Assembly: GCF_001421015.2 (NCBI RefSeq)
Contig: NZ_CP013023.1
Span: 2,287,501 to 2,351,500 of the forward strand
From: Paenibacillus bovis
GTDB lineage: Bacteria > Bacillota > Bacilli > Paenibacillales > Paenibacillaceae
Direction: 5' to 3'
DNA: 64,000 nucleotides
Shown here: in pieces, positions 1-8,005 of the stretch
How the letters are laid out: every line of letters starts with the position of its first letter
Position numbering within the stretch: position 1 is the first letter of the stretch
Position numbers and translations under genes: made by a program
The notes under the pieces: model-generated
Told to the model about the DNA's origin: nothing
The model's input: the letters and a program-made list of their open reading frames with translations, nothing else
Databases searched by the model: none

Positions 1-485
1 TCGATCTACATGAACTGGTAGAATCGGTATATGAACTGTTTTTGCCGGTCGCACAGGAGAAACAGCTGGCGCTGGAGAAGCGGGTGGACCAGGAAGTGCC
101 GCGTCAGGCCCGGGGCGATATGATGCGTATCAAGCAGGTGCTGGTCAATATTATTGGCAATGCGCTCAAATTCACCGACCGGGGGACTGTGGAGATTATA
201 GTGGGAGTTTCCCATATTTCCAGAGAGCATGGCATGCTTATTCATTTCCGGATTATCGATACGGGAATCGGTATTCCGGCAGATCGTCTGGGCGAGCTGT
301 TCCAGTCCTTTTCCCAGGTGCATCAGGTAATGAACCGTCAGTACGGCGGTACAGGACTGGGGCTATTTATCAGTAAAAATCTGATCGAGCTGATGAACGG
401 TACGATTGGGGTCGAGAGCAGGGAGCATGTCGGTTCGACATTCTATTTTACGATTCCGCTCAAACTGGTAGACAATGAGCAATAA
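1..485 (+). CDS. Sensor histidine kinase, C-terminal part (truncated by window edge)
   Basis: The frame is open from base 3, so this is the last roughly 160 residues of a gene that begins before the window. It is a complete GHKL ATPase domain: an N box ([13 protein letters not shown]), a G1 box (DTGIGIP), an F-box-like LFQSFSQV and a G2 box ([10 protein letters not shown]). The protein ends just after the ATPase fold (FTIPLKL), so no receiver domain follows. By family it autophosphorylates a histidine in the missing upstream part and passes the phosphate to a response regulator. The sensed signal and the partner cannot be told from this fragment. A strong terminator follows the stop codon at once. 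Confidence 0.9.
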   Translation, partial: DLHELVESVYELFLPVAQEKQLALEKRVDQEVPRQARGDMMRIKQVLVNIIGNALKFTDRGTVEIIVGVSHISREHGMLIHFRIIDTGIGIPADRLGELFQSFSQVHQVMNRQYGGTGLGLFISKNLIELMNGTIGVESREHVGSTFYFTIPLKLVDNEQ

Positions 486-536
486 ACAAAAAGCGCTGAT
501 ACAAGTTCTGTAATGAACGGTATCAGCGCTTTTTGT
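486..536. terminator. Bidirectional intrinsic terminator
   Basis: Perfect 17-bp inverted repeat (486-502 and 520-536) with a 17-nt loop. The arms begin in an A-run and end in a T-run, so it can stop transcription on both strands: the kinase gene on the + strand and, less directly, the DegV gene on the - strand. Confidence 0.9.
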
Positions 537-659
537 ATAATGTGCAGTCTGGCTGCGGAGAGCAGAAACGATGCTGCAGACGTAAAGACGAAAGACAGAA
601 CCGATACGATACAGCTATAACAGCTCTGCTCAAGCCTTCAAAGCAGCTGTAGCGGTCGT

Positions 660-1514
660 TTATGACCGGGTCGCATACATAATCGCGATCGTCTGCGGAC
701 CGCAGTGACTGGAGATAACGCAGCCGGCTTCGGTGATCATAACCTGACGTGCGTTGGTCTGTTCACGCAGTACAGCCTGCATAGTCTTCGCTTCTTCCTC
801 GGCAAAGGAATGAACGACAAAGATAACTTCTTCGTCCAGACGGTCTGCATTGGCAATCGCATTACGCAGCAGCTGCTCGACTGCTTTTTCCCGTTTGCCG
901 CGCACTTTGTAAGCCGGCACCAAGGTACCCTGCGGAGTAACTTCGATAACCGGCCGGATTTTGAGCAGGCTGCCGATCAGATTTTGCATACCGGAGCAGC
1001 GTCCGCCTTTATAGAGATATTCCAGTGAATCGATAGCAAATTCGGTCTCGATCCGTCCGCGTACATCTGTCAGCAGACGAATAATCTCGGATGCGGATGC
1101 ACCGGATGCAGCAGCATGCACGGCTTTCATAACGAGCAGACCGATAGAGCTGGACAGGTTGAGTGAATCCAGTATATGGACACGTCCTTCTTCCCATTCC
1201 TCGGCAGCGATACGTGCATTGGCATACGTAGAGGATAGGGCAGAAGAAAGACTGATATAGATAATGTCCTGTCCGGCTTCGATTACAGGCGCAAAAGCTT
1301 GTATAAAATCAGCGGGGGAAGGTGCTGATGTTTTGGGCAGCTGTCCTTGCTGCTGAACACGTTGATACAAGTCGGCAGGCTTGATATCGACACCGTCCCG
1401 ATAGACCTGCTCTCCGAAAGTAACATAGAGTGGTACGATACCCACCTGATGTTCATCCAGCCAGGAAGCTGGCAGATCGCAGGTACTGTCTGCAAAAATA
1501 CGAATAGAATTCAT
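660..1514 (-). CDS. DegV family fatty-acid-binding protein
   Basis: A 284-residue soluble protein with the DegV signatures: N-terminal IRIFADSTCDLP, the KTSAPSP loop, ISLSSALSSTY around the lipid carboxylate-binding serines, and LEYLYKGGR followed by a KIRPVIEV-like stretch. DegV/FakB proteins bind a single fatty acid and, in Firmicutes with FakA, present it for phosphorylation so that exogenous fatty acids enter phospholipid synthesis. No fakA is nearby, so that role is an inference. I chose the ATG at 1514 because AGGAG sits just upstream of it. The longer frame starting at 1553 adds 13 residues with no Shine-Dalgarno. Most Firmicutes have several paralogues, so the ligand cannot be assigned. 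Confidence 0.9.
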   Translation of the reverse strand: MNSIRIFADSTCDLPASWLDEHQVGIVPLYVTFGEQVYRDGVDIKPADLYQRVQQQGQLPKTSAPSPADFIQAFAPVIEAGQDIIYISLSSALSSTYANARIAAEEWEEGRVHILDSLNLSSSIGLLVMKAVHAAASGASASEIIRLLTDVRGRIETEFAIDSLEYLYKGGRCSGMQNLIGSLLKIRPVIEVTPQGTLVPAYKVRGKREKAVEQLLRNAIANADRLDEEVIFVVHSFAEEEAKTMQAVLREQTNARQVMITEAGCVISSHCGPQTIAIMYATRS

Positions 1515-1752
1515 AATATTCTCCTGTCTTTCTGGTTCATTATCATACGACATTTATACTGTGACATCACACAGTTGGGGTTATTATACCATGACTTGCA
1601 GTCTGCCAAAATACAAGGCGGTATTCGAACAGATCGTGATTTGGATGAGCTTTCATGATTTCCTCACAAAATAATAGCTGCAGATACGCTATAATAGAAC
1701 AGATTATGTGTATCTACGGATGCACTCGCAATGATCTAACAGGAGGCTTAAC

Positions 1753-2136
1753 ATGCAGCGTACGTATATTATGATTGGCTCGATTCTGGGCATGATCGGT
1801 GTAGGGATTGGAGCATTTGGTTCGCATATTCTGGAACCTATTATCGGAGCAAGAATCGAAACTTTTCGTACCGGGGTTGAATATCATTTTGTCCATGCGA
1901 TTGCAGTATTGATTGCCGCTATACTCGCCGGTTTATTCGGTGAATCAGCGCTGCTCCGCTGGGCAGCTCGGTTGTTTACCGCTGGAGTGGTTCTATTTTC
2001 AGGCAGTCTCTATGTATTGTGCATTACCGGTGTCAAAGTACTGGGAGCCATTACACCATTGGGCGGGTTATGCTTTATTGCAGGCTGGATTCTGCTGGCT
2101 GTCGCCGGTGCCAAATATGGCAAAAAAACAGCCTGA
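1753..2136 (+). CDS. DUF423 family small membrane protein
   Basis: A 127-residue protein with four predicted membrane helices. The first begins IMIGSILGMIGVGIGAFGSH and carries the GAFGSH-type motif of DUF423 (YwdK/YgdD group). A second region (GVEYHFVHAIAVLIAAIL) has the conserved histidines, and the helix containing FSGSLYVL is also typical of the family. No biochemical function is established for it. The start is well supported by AGGAGG 6 bases upstream. It is a single gene: the DegV gene diverges from it and the next gene lies on the opposite strand. Confidence 0.9.
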   Translation: MQRTYIMIGSILGMIGVGIGAFGSHILEPIIGARIETFRTGVEYHFVHAIAVLIAAILAGLFGESALLRWAARLFTAGVVLFSGSLYVLCITGVKVLGAITPLGGLCFIAGWILLAVAGAKYGKKTA

Positions 2137-2244
2137 CCAGGCATGGGTATGAATAAAAGGAACAGATACCAGACCGGATGGTCAAAGGCATTATTCTTTT
2201 ATGCGCATTCGCACCATGTATCGATGCATATTCCTTGTTCTTTT

Positions 2245-2286
2245 TATGTTTACGCAAATATGCAATATGTTTACGCAAGTATGCAG
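2245..2286. repeat. Two tandem 21-bp units
   Basis: Two adjacent 21-bp copies (2245-2265, 2266-2286) share the core TATGTTTACGCAA and differ at two positions. They lie downstream of the DUF423 gene, before its terminator. No function is apparent. Confidence 0.7.
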
Positions 2287-2307
2287 CAGGATCATGCAAT
2301 TAATATC

Positions 2308-2345
2308 AAAAAGCGCCTGAAGGCTGTGTGCCGCAGGCGCTTTTT
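2308..2345. terminator. Bidirectional intrinsic terminator
   Basis: The arms AAAAAGCGCCTG (2308-2319) and CAGGCGCTTTTT (2334-2345) form a GC-rich stem with T-runs on both strands. It serves the DUF423 gene on + and the convergent hypothetical gene on -. Confidence 0.9.
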
Positions 2346-2370
2346 GCTAGGTTCCGCTTGTTATACCGGT

Positions 2371-2910
2371 TTATACATGCTGGAAATCATCGATCTCGTT
2401 AAGCTTGAACGTATATACCTGCTTCTCGTCTACATGATATACGCTGATCGTCTGATCTTCATTATCGAATTTCAAAATACGGCAGGGAATCGAAAAGCGT
2501 TCTCCGCGGCGGTTGATTGTCAATCGAATCAGCTGATTTCCCTGAATATAGAGAGACAGCCAGCTGGACATGTCATTCTCGATTTTTTGCTGAAGCGCAG
2601 CGGCCGATTCGGCATCTGTACGTTCCTGTACAGGAGCAGGTGGTTCCTGCTGACGCAATGCTGCTTTTGCGCGTACTTTTTGCGCTATTGCTACATTAAC
2701 AGAAGTACTCTGCTTGTCCGGGGATTGCTCCGCCGCCTTGATTTTTTGTCCCCATTTGATACCCGAGACAATTCGGAAGTCTGCCAGTTCCTCCTGATTA
2801 TTAAGGATTTCCAGCAGCTTTTGAAGAGCAACCGCGTTGCTTGGTCCGGTAATCATGAGGTCGACATTGAATAAAAATTCGGTGTCATCATTAGTCTGCT
2901 GTTTCGTCAT
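2371..2910 (-). CDS. Conserved hypothetical protein, 179 aa
   Basis: I do not recognise a named family. The protein has three parts. Residues 1-60 are acidic and look folded (FLFNVDLMITGPSNAVALQ, then a helix rich in L and E). Residues 60-110 are a flexible, Q/A/P-rich linker. Residues 115-179 look like a compact beta-rich domain (LYIQGNQLIRLTINRRG, then YHVDEKQVYTFKLNEIDDF). There is no signal peptide, membrane segment or obvious catalytic motif. Codon use and GC resemble the neighbouring core genes, so it looks native. It is a single-gene unit between terminators. A regulatory or scaffold role is possible but nothing seen here shows one. Confidence 0.75.
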   Translation of the reverse strand: MTKQQTNDDTEFLFNVDLMITGPSNAVALQKLLEILNNQEELADFRIVSGIKWGQKIKAAEQSPDKQSTSVNVAIAQKVRAKAALRQQEPPAPVQERTDAESAAALQQKIENDMSSWLSLYIQGNQLIRLTINRRGERFSIPCRILKFDNEDQTISVYHVDEKQVYTFKLNEIDDFQHV

Positions 2911-3127
2911 ATTTCTCCCATCTCGCTTACTTTATCAGATTGGCAATCCCATTCCAAAATAAACTATATCATTTTAAGTAAAATATTCATAGGTCTTTAG
3001 AGATAGTTCTTAGGACTGGATGAATTGGGTGATCTGCCTGGATGTATGTTAGATTGTCCTGCCAACTACTCAATATATTTATCGGTCAGATGTCGAAAAA
3101 TGTTAGATAAATAACAGGCGAAAAGGC

Positions 3128-3158
3128 AAAAATACCAGGGTCAGATCCGACCCCGGTA
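3128..3158 (-). terminator. Intrinsic terminator of mtnA (in the 2911-3234 gap)
   Basis: On the - strand, TACCGGGGTC (3158-3149) pairs with GACCCTGGTA (3142-3133) with one G-U pair, and five T residues follow. It lies about 77 bases past the mtnA stop. The rest of the 324-base gap (2911-3127) is AT-rich and shows nothing else I can name. Confidence 0.75.
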
Positions 3159-3234
3159 CTTGTAAAAAAGATTATGGAATGCGCATAGCATTTACATAAA
3201 ATTCGACTTAATCGACTGCTTCTAACAACGGTTT

Positions 3235-4329
3235 TTAGTCCTGAAAAAGCTTTGCAAGGTTTTCGTTGTAGGATGGATAGACCAGACCTTTTTCAGTAAT
3301 GATAGCAGTTACGTATTCATTTGGTGTTACATCAAAAGCGGGATTGAATACTTTGATATCTTCGGGCGCTGTACGTTTGCCAAAGCCTTGGGTGACTTCT
3401 TCTGCTGAACGTTCTTCAATCGGAATCTCTGCTCCTGTAGCAGTAGATAGGTCAATCGTTGACAGCGGGCAGGCTACATAAAAAGGGATATTATGCGCTT
3501 TGGCAAGCACGGCTACGCTATAGGTACCAATTTTGTTGGCTACATCGCCATTGGCGGCTACACGGTCAGCACCGACAATAACAGCTTGAATCCAGCCTTT
3601 GGACATTACCATACCTGCCATATTGTCACAAAGCAGAGTTACATCAATACCAGCCTGTTGAAGTTCAAATGCGGTCAGGCGTGCTCCCTGCAGTACAGGA
3701 CGCGTCTCATCGGCATATACTTTTAATTGGATACCCTGCTCGTGAGCCAGGTACATCGGTGCCAGCGCAGTACCGTACTTCGCTGTAGCAAGTCCGCCGG
3801 CATTACAGTGGGTGAGGACACCCATGCCATCTTTGAACAGTGGCAGGGCATGTTCTCCGATCAGACGGCATACCTCTTCATCTTCCTCATGAATAGCTAC
3901 GGCTTCGGCGAGCAGTCCAGCATTGCGGGATTCGGTAGTACCTTCCTGCTCTGCAAGCTCATGAGCGCGCTTGTTCATGCGATCGAGTGCCCAGAACAGA
4001 TTAACGGCAGTGGGACGTGATTCTGCGAGATAGGCAGCTGTTTTGAGTACATGCTTGAGCCAGGCTACTGCGTCTTCGCCTTTGTATTCCCATGCGCCCA
4101 GGACCACACCATACGCTGCGGAGATACCGATAGCCGGAGCCCCACGTACTTTCATGGAGCGGATGCCTTCGAATACCTGCTCTGCCGTGAACAGCTCCAG
4201 CATAACAATTTCATCCGGTAAAAGACGCTGATCCAGCATCAATAGTTTATCTTCAGCCCAGCGAAGAGAAAGAAGCGGTTCAAAAGGTGCTTTGACCGGA
4301 ACCTCGTTGGATGGAATCTGATTATTCAT
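3235..4329 (-). CDS. mtnA: S-methyl-5-thioribose-1-phosphate isomerase
   Basis: MtnA interconverts 5-methylthioribose-1-phosphate and 5-methylthioribulose-1-phosphate in the methionine salvage pathway. The 364-residue length is usual. Visible hallmarks are RGAPAIG (62-68), TAVNLFWAL (about 107-115), the catalytic-cysteine motif THCNAGG (Cys175), CDNMAG (234-239) and the catalytic-aspartate motif [10 protein letters not shown] (Asp255), followed by NKIGTY. It is transcribed alone. No other mtn gene is in the window. The 255-base leader was checked for an S-box (SAM) riboswitch and I do not see its conserved core. The ATG is preceded by GGGAG at a normal distance. A role as eIF2B-like regulatory protein is unlikely given the intact catalytic pair. 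Confidence 0.96.
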   Translation of the reverse strand: MNNQIPSNEVPVKAPFEPLLSLRWAEDKLLMLDQRLLPDEIVMLELFTAEQVFEGIRSMKVRGAPAIGISAAYGVVLGAWEYKGEDAVAWLKHVLKTAAYLAESRPTAVNLFWALDRMNKRAHELAEQEGTTESRNAGLLAEAVAIHEEDEEVCRLIGEHALPLFKDGMGVLTHCNAGGLATAKYGTALAPMYLAHEQGIQLKVYADETRPVLQGARLTAFELQQAGIDVTLLCDNMAGMVMSKGWIQAVIVGADRVAANGDVANKIGTYSVAVLAKAHNIPFYVACPLSTIDLSTATGAEIPIEERSAEEVTQGFGKRTAPEDIKVFNPAFDVTPNEYVTAIITEKGLVYPSYNENLAKLFQD

Positions 4330-4489
4330 AATAGAGAATCACTCCCTTGGATAATTATAAACATTAGAATATAGGATATCGGAAAACTATGTTTTTGCCC
4401 AGTCTTTTTTCTGTTTTATTTCCTGCAACAGTACTGGTTTTTTCGGGAGTTGAGCGTCTCTTATCAACTGCTTATTTCATGCGGTGATT

Positions 4490-4515
4490 GTTTCGTCAAT
4501 TGCTCACACGGGTAA
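4490..4515 (+). promoter_or_regulatory. Candidate SigB-type promoter of dps
   Basis: GTTTCG (4490-4495), a 14-base spacer and GGGTAA (4510-4515) match the general-stress sigma-B pattern GTTTAA-N14-GGGTAT at 9 of 12 positions. This would give a 5' leader of about 60 bases before dps. Bacillus dps genes are known SigB targets; whether this organism has SigB cannot be seen here. Confidence 0.45.
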
Positions 4516-4584
4516 GATGTATGCAGATGAGCCTGACATGTTTATCAATTTCACCAAAATTTATAGAAGTGAGGGATAAGGACT

Positions 4585-5052
4585 ATGTCTAACATTACAA
4601 ACGAAAACTCTACTCAAACCAAACGCGTTGAAGAACTATTGAATCTGCAGGTGGCAAACCTGAATGTACTATATGTAAAAATTCACAACTTCCACTGGTA
4701 TGTAAAAGGTGAGAACTTCTACACACTGCATATCAAATTCGAAGAACTATACAATGAAGTAACGCTGAAAATGGACGAAATCGCTGAGCGTCTGCTGACA
4801 CTCAAAGGTTCTCCAGCAGCGACAATGAAAGAATACCTGGAAATGTCCAGTATTCAAGAAGCCAACGGCAGCGAAGATGCTCGTACAATGGTACAAACCA
4901 TTATCGAAGACTTTGCCACAGTATGTGAGCAGTTCCAGGAAACAATCGAACTGGCTGACGAGTCCGGTGACCAACCGACAGCAGATATGCTGATCGCGTT
5001 CAAAGCGGATCTGGAAAAACACATGTGGATGCTGCGCTCTTTCCTGGGCTAA
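4585..5052 (+). CDS. dps: Dps family DNA-binding ferritin-like protein
   Basis: A 155-residue four-helix ferritin-like subunit. The intersubunit ferroxidase residues fall at the canonical spacing: His37 and His49 from one subunit, Asp64 and Glu68 from the other. The motif is HNFHWYVKGENFYTLH followed by DEIAER. Dps dodecamers oxidise Fe(II) with H2O2 and store the iron, protecting DNA during stress. The N terminus has only a short Lys/Arg-poor tail, so direct DNA binding is uncertain and an MrgA- or miniferritin-like role is equally possible. The gene is monocistronic, with GAGGGATAAGG before the ATG and a terminator 40 bases after the stop. Upstream lies a SigB-like promoter; no PerR box was found. 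Confidence 0.95.
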   Translation: MSNITNENSTQTKRVEELLNLQVANLNVLYVKIHNFHWYVKGENFYTLHIKFEELYNEVTLKMDEIAERLLTLKGSPAATMKEYLEMSSIQEANGSEDARTMVQTIIEDFATVCEQFQETIELADESGDQPTADMLIAFKADLEKHMWMLRSFLG

Positions 5053-5093
5053 GCTCTCTGCACCTGATTATTGCATCATAAATAATAACTATG

Positions 5094-5130
5094 AACCGCA
5101 ATCTGTCTTATGGACAGGTTGCGGTTTTTT
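5094..5130 (+). terminator. Intrinsic terminator of dps
   Basis: AACCGCAATCTGTC (5094-5107) pairs with GACAGGTTGCGGTT (5113-5126), with one G-U pair, and the tail is T-rich. Confidence 0.9.
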
Positions 5131-5240
5131 ATACGGAATTCCTTATAACCCAACTTCATAGTAGAAATATAATAATATCGAATACATAATAGTAAAAATA
5201 TGGTAATATTAATGAGCAATATCTATTTACCAAAAAATAG

Positions 5241-5458
5241 AAGGAGGTAAATAAGGATCAAAATCCGGTTCTGATAGTAGGCACCATTTATTAAATTGGA
5301 ATTCCTGAAACGGCAACACGAGAAAATCATCAGAAAAAGGAAGAAAACAAAAGAAGAGCAATAAGCCAAAAGAAAAGAAAAAGCTCAAAGAAATTGTAAG
5401 CGCAATCATTTATGGATCTGCTTGGTTGGTATTTATTCACAACGTAAAGGAGAAATGA
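5241..5458 (+). other. Possible decayed small gene upstream of the secreted protein
   Basis: A perfect ribosome site (AAGGAGG, 5241-5247) has no usable start codon after it. The following 200 bases are strongly purine-rich and can be read as Lys-rich peptide in three frames, each broken by a stop. The frame from 5309 to 5458 is open for 49 codons and ends in KKLKEIV, then a short hydrophobic run, with its TGA (5456-5458) overlapping an ATG as ATGA just ahead of the next gene. This looks like a small basic or hydrophobic peptide gene that has lost its frame, or one that starts at a non-standard codon. I cannot name it. Confidence 0.25.
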
Positions 5459-5460
5459 AA

Positions 5461-5958
5461 ATGAGAGTAGCTTCATGGTTGAAGGGCATTTCATTTATAC
5501 TTTTGTTACCGCTGATTTTCAGTTGGGTATTGCCTGCTGGTTCGGCAAACGCCAAGCCGTCTGTTTCACCTCAAACCGAGCCACCACCGGAATATTTCCA
5601 TCATAATTGGTTTGAACCGATTTATCTTGGAGGCAATGCACGGGATTCTTCTGCTGAATGGACAACAAATAACAAAACAGATGTATCGGTTTCTTTTAGT
5701 ATGGAAGGAGAGGGCGAACTAACGGTTTCTTATGAAGTATATGGTTATTATAGTGGATGGACTCCTATGCACTCTGTAACCTTTACGGAATCCGGTAACT
5801 ATGATTACAAAATGGGCTACTATCCTACGTTCCCGGATGATTTCTACCGATATCGTGTTGCCTACTATTTAAAAGAAACAAACGGACCATTTAGTGTATT
5901 TGGTGATGTGACGATTGATTATTATGACCGCTGGATTCCAACAGGTGGTGGCTGGTAA
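5461..5958 (+). CDS. Small secreted protein of unknown function
   Basis: A 165-residue protein with a clear Sec signal peptide: basic MRVASWLK, a hydrophobic core (GISFILLLPLIFSWVL), and a likely signal-peptidase I site after the SANA of GSANA. The mature part is about 135 residues, rich in aromatic residues and predicted beta-strand (YYSGW, FYRYRVAYYL, DYYDRWIPTGGGW), and contains no cysteine. That suggests a compact extracellular or wall-associated beta-sandwich. No family is recognised. I prefer the ATG at 5461 because AAAGGAG (5446-5452) is 8 bases upstream; the ATG at 5455 would be only 2 bases away. The possible small ORF just upstream could be translationally coupled to it. Confidence 0.75.
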   Translation: MRVASWLKGISFILLLPLIFSWVLPAGSANAKPSVSPQTEPPPEYFHHNWFEPIYLGGNARDSSAEWTTNNKTDVSVSFSMEGEGELTVSYEVYGYYSGWTPMHSVTFTESGNYDYKMGYYPTFPDDFYRYRVAYYLKETNGPFSVFGDVTIDYYDRWIPTGGGW

Positions 5959-6093
5959 TTCATATCGTCTATTTGGAGTGTCCTTGCATCCATCAAAGAT
6001 GCTGCTCGGATTCTGATAGGGAACAGGACATTTTTGGATAGAATATAATGTAGTGTACTATTCTGCGGATCGCCGCTTATGTCTATTTTATTC

Positions 6094-6128
6094 AAGCCAT
6101 GGTTTGCAGCGAGTGCAAATCATGGCTT
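6094..6128 (+). terminator. Stem-loop after the secreted protein gene, probable terminator
   Basis: The 15-bp arms 6094-6108 and 6114-6128 (AAGCCATGG and complement, one G-U) enclose a 5-base loop. The T-tract after it is weak (CTATT), so termination efficiency is uncertain. Confidence 0.45.
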
Positions 6129-6226
6129 CTATTCGTAAATTAGATGCACCCATTTGCTTAGCTTTCTTTTATAATAAAGAAAAATAGGGTAATGGCAAAT
6201 CATGATGATCGGGAGGTTTGCAGAAG

Positions 6227-6487
6227 ATGTATATGGATCATGGACGTTTTGTCGTAGAAGACAAAGACATTTCTGCAATCTGGTGTTACCGGGATCGGGA
6301 TGGCATTCATTTTGAAGATGGATTTCGATTTGAAATGCAGCTGCAGGATATTGTCATCTATCCAGGCAGTATACATACTGTCGAACTGCCTGCCGAATTG
6401 GCTTTTTCTGCGGATAAAGGTATCGAGGATACGATTCGGGCCGCCATTTATCAAAATATCGGATTTGCAGAGGAGGAGAGCATCTAA
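6227..6487 (+). CDS. Hypothetical 86-aa acidic protein
   Basis: A small acidic protein of unknown family (MYMDHGRFVVEDKDIS, then a beta-rich middle and the helix-like tail GIEDTIRAAIYQNIGFAEEES). There is no signal peptide or membrane segment. The ATG at 6227 has GGGAGG (6211-6216) 10 bases ahead. A TTG at 6218 in the same frame is too close to that site. The stop codon overlaps the next ATG by one base (TAATG), so it is translationally coupled to the DUF1802 gene and probably works with it. Confidence 0.75.
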   Translation: MYMDHGRFVVEDKDISAIWCYRDRDGIHFEDGFRFEMQLQDIVIYPGSIHTVELPAELAFSADKGIEDTIRAAIYQNIGFAEEESI

Positions 6488-7086
6488 TGAACAAACAGGT
6501 TATCGCGCTCAAAGAATGGGCATCTGCTATTCGTGCACTGGAGCAGGGACAGCAGATTCTGTTAATGCGCAAAGGCGGAATCGTCGAAGAAACACGTGAT
6601 TTTGAACTGAAAGTGAATGCTTTTTATCTGTATCCGACTTACGAGCATCAGCGCCGCGAGTTACTCAAACCGGAGTATCGGCATCTGGTGGACGAATCTA
6701 TGCAGGACTGGTCCCCTGAGCAAAATACAGCCACGATCCGTCTCTATGCCGAGGTGACGGACGACCTGGAAATCTACGATCAGCAGCAGCTGGATCGGCT
6801 CCGTGATACTCACATCTGGACGGATACGTTTGCTGAGGAACGTCTGCGCTGGAAAAAGAAAAACCCGCTTCATGTACTTATCCTGCGGGTATATATAATT
6901 GAACGACCGGTGGATATCCCAATAGAGGAGCAGTATATCGGCTGCAAATCGTGGATATCCATACCAAGTGGTTCGGTGACGAGCGAATTGACGCCGGTGC
7001 TGGACGCTGCGGAGTTTGAGAGAATGAGGTCTGTTGTATTGCAATCGCTGCAGGAACAGAACATTCCGGACATAAAGCTTGACTGA
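6487..7086 (+). CDS. DUF1802 family protein
   Basis: A 199-residue soluble protein. The opening (VIALKEWASAIRALEQGQQILLMRKGGI) and the FYLYPTYEHQ segment are typical of DUF1802, as is a later LRVYIIERP strand. The function of the family is unknown. The conserved LLMRKGG and YPTYEHQ motifs suggest a nucleotide- or nucleic-acid-binding pocket, but that is only inference. It overlaps the upstream 86-aa ORF by one base and shares its transcript. A terminator hairpin begins inside its last codons. Confidence 0.85.
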   Translation: MNKQVIALKEWASAIRALEQGQQILLMRKGGIVEETRDFELKVNAFYLYPTYEHQRRELLKPEYRHLVDESMQDWSPEQNTATIRLYAEVTDDLEIYDQQQLDRLRDTHIWTDTFAEERLRWKKKNPLHVLILRVYIIERPVDIPIEEQYIGCKSWISIPSGSVTSELTPVLDAAEFERMRSVVLQSLQEQNIPDIKLD

Positions 7087-7112
7087 GTCGATCGGTCAGG
7101 CTTTTTATTTTT
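7077..7112 (+). terminator. Intrinsic terminator overlapping the DUF1802 stop
   Basis: GCTTGACTGA (7077-7086) pairs with TCGGTCAGGC (7092-7101) through ten pairs, two of them G-U, and a T-rich tail follows. Confidence 0.85.
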
Positions 7113-7120
7113 AGTTTGGG

Positions 7121-7309
7121 GTTGGTGGAGGCGAGGGGTTGAGGTGGAGCAGGGGCCGCTGCGGCAAGGGATTGTCCGGCTGTCCTCTGGTTAAGAATGG
7201 ATATTCTGAAAAGGGTACAGCGGGAATATCCATTCTTAAATGTCGTCCTGCCGGACAATTCCCTTCCCTCCGCTCCGTGCTGCTACCCTCAAACGTCGCC
7301 TCCCCCAAC
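7121..7309. repeat. Long imperfect palindrome, copy A of an intergenic family
   Basis: About 189 bp fold back on themselves. Paired blocks from outside in are GTTGGTGGAGGCGA (7121-7134) with 7295-7309, GGGATTGTCCGGC (about 7168-7180) with 7250-7264, and a perfect 16-bp inner block TTAAGAATGGATATTC (7191-7206) with 7223-7238. Unpaired bulges separate the blocks. It starts 9 bases after the DUF1802 terminator. Its core (7184-7210) recurs at 7552-7578 on the other strand and at 51112-51138. No ORF, transposase or target-site duplication is seen. Confidence 0.8.
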
Positions 7310-7389
7310 AAAGGGAGTGGGTAATGGGAGTGGCTAAACCTTTCTCCATTCGTTTGGTTTTCTTTTATATAGAAATATGAAAAAATAAA

Positions 7390-7427
7390 ATGAAATTGCA
7401 AAAAGAGAATGAAATTGCAAAAAGAGA
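7390..7427. repeat. Two tandem 19-bp units
   Basis: Two identical 19-bp copies of a unit starting ATGAAATTGCAAAAAG (7390-7408 and 7409-7427). They lie between the two long palindromes and probably arose by slippage. Confidence 0.85.
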
Positions 7428-7482
7428 ATGGATCATTAAGTTCCTAGCAGACATACAAATGATCACTATGCTCTTAGCGGAG

Positions 7483-7598
7483 CAATTGGAATTGGACTTC
7501 AGCAGCGGAGCGGCCTCATTTAAGAATGGATATCTTCCGCGGAAGCGGAAATTCAGGATATCCGATTCTTAACGGAGGGCAGAAGACCAATCCAATTG
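7483..7598. repeat. Long imperfect palindrome, copy B
   Basis: About 116 bp. The outer arms CAATTGGA (7483-7490) and TCCAATTG (7591-7598) and the inner arms TTAAGAATGGATATC (7520-7534) and GATATCCGATTCTTAA (7557-7572, a one-base bulge) pair. On the - strand its right arm (7578-7552) matches the core of copies A and C. No coding content is evident. Confidence 0.75.
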
Positions 7599-8005
7599 TG
7601 CAGTGGATTCCCTAGGCAACTCCTTAGGCAACCCCTGTTTAATTTCTATATCTCCTAATATAAATAATCTTGTAAGAGATCAATCAACAATGAATGATTA
7701 AGCATAGATAATCACAAAATCAATAACCACACAAAAGCAACCCCAAGCATCATAGGTTCTCCGCATTCTCCGTATTTCTCCGGAATTCATACTAAAGACA
7801 TCCTGTGCACACCAACCGCCCGACAAATGATTTGAAACTGTAACGCCGCTTGCTCTGGCATGTTCCTGATATTCACGTTAAGATAAGGTGAAAGATATCC
7901 GTAGTTCATTGCGGCTATATTGAAATTATTATAAAATACTTGAGAATCGTTGAGAATCAGTTTAGAATAGTTCTAAGGAAGATTTATTCTTAGACTTTAT
8001 CTAAA
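7599..8005. promoter_or_regulatory. AT-rich gap with three phased decamer repeats
   Basis: Most of this 407-base stretch is AT-rich without a gene. At 7941-7970 the hexamers GAGAAT, GAGAAT and TAGAAT repeat with a 10-base spacing (TGAGAATCGT, TGAGAATCAG, TTTAGAATAG). A small palindrome follows (TCTAAG 7972-7977 with CTTAGA 7989-7994). Direct repeats on one helical face suggest a protein-binding site, but I cannot assign a regulator. Confidence 0.3.

Noticed and set aside
2143..2874. A 243-codon + strand frame opposite the hypothetical gene at 2371-2910
   Set aside because: It runs through the bidirectional terminator and the tandem repeat and has no Shine-Dalgarno; the - strand protein has better composition and a clear start region.
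4330..4584. Possible SAM riboswitch upstream of mtnA
   Set aside because: The conserved S-box core and its terminator are not present on the - strand; only AT-rich sequence and the divergent dps promoter are seen.
7121..7598. Insertion sequence or MITE
   Set aside because: No transposase, no clear terminal inverted repeats of fixed length and no target-site duplication; kept as a palindrome family instead.
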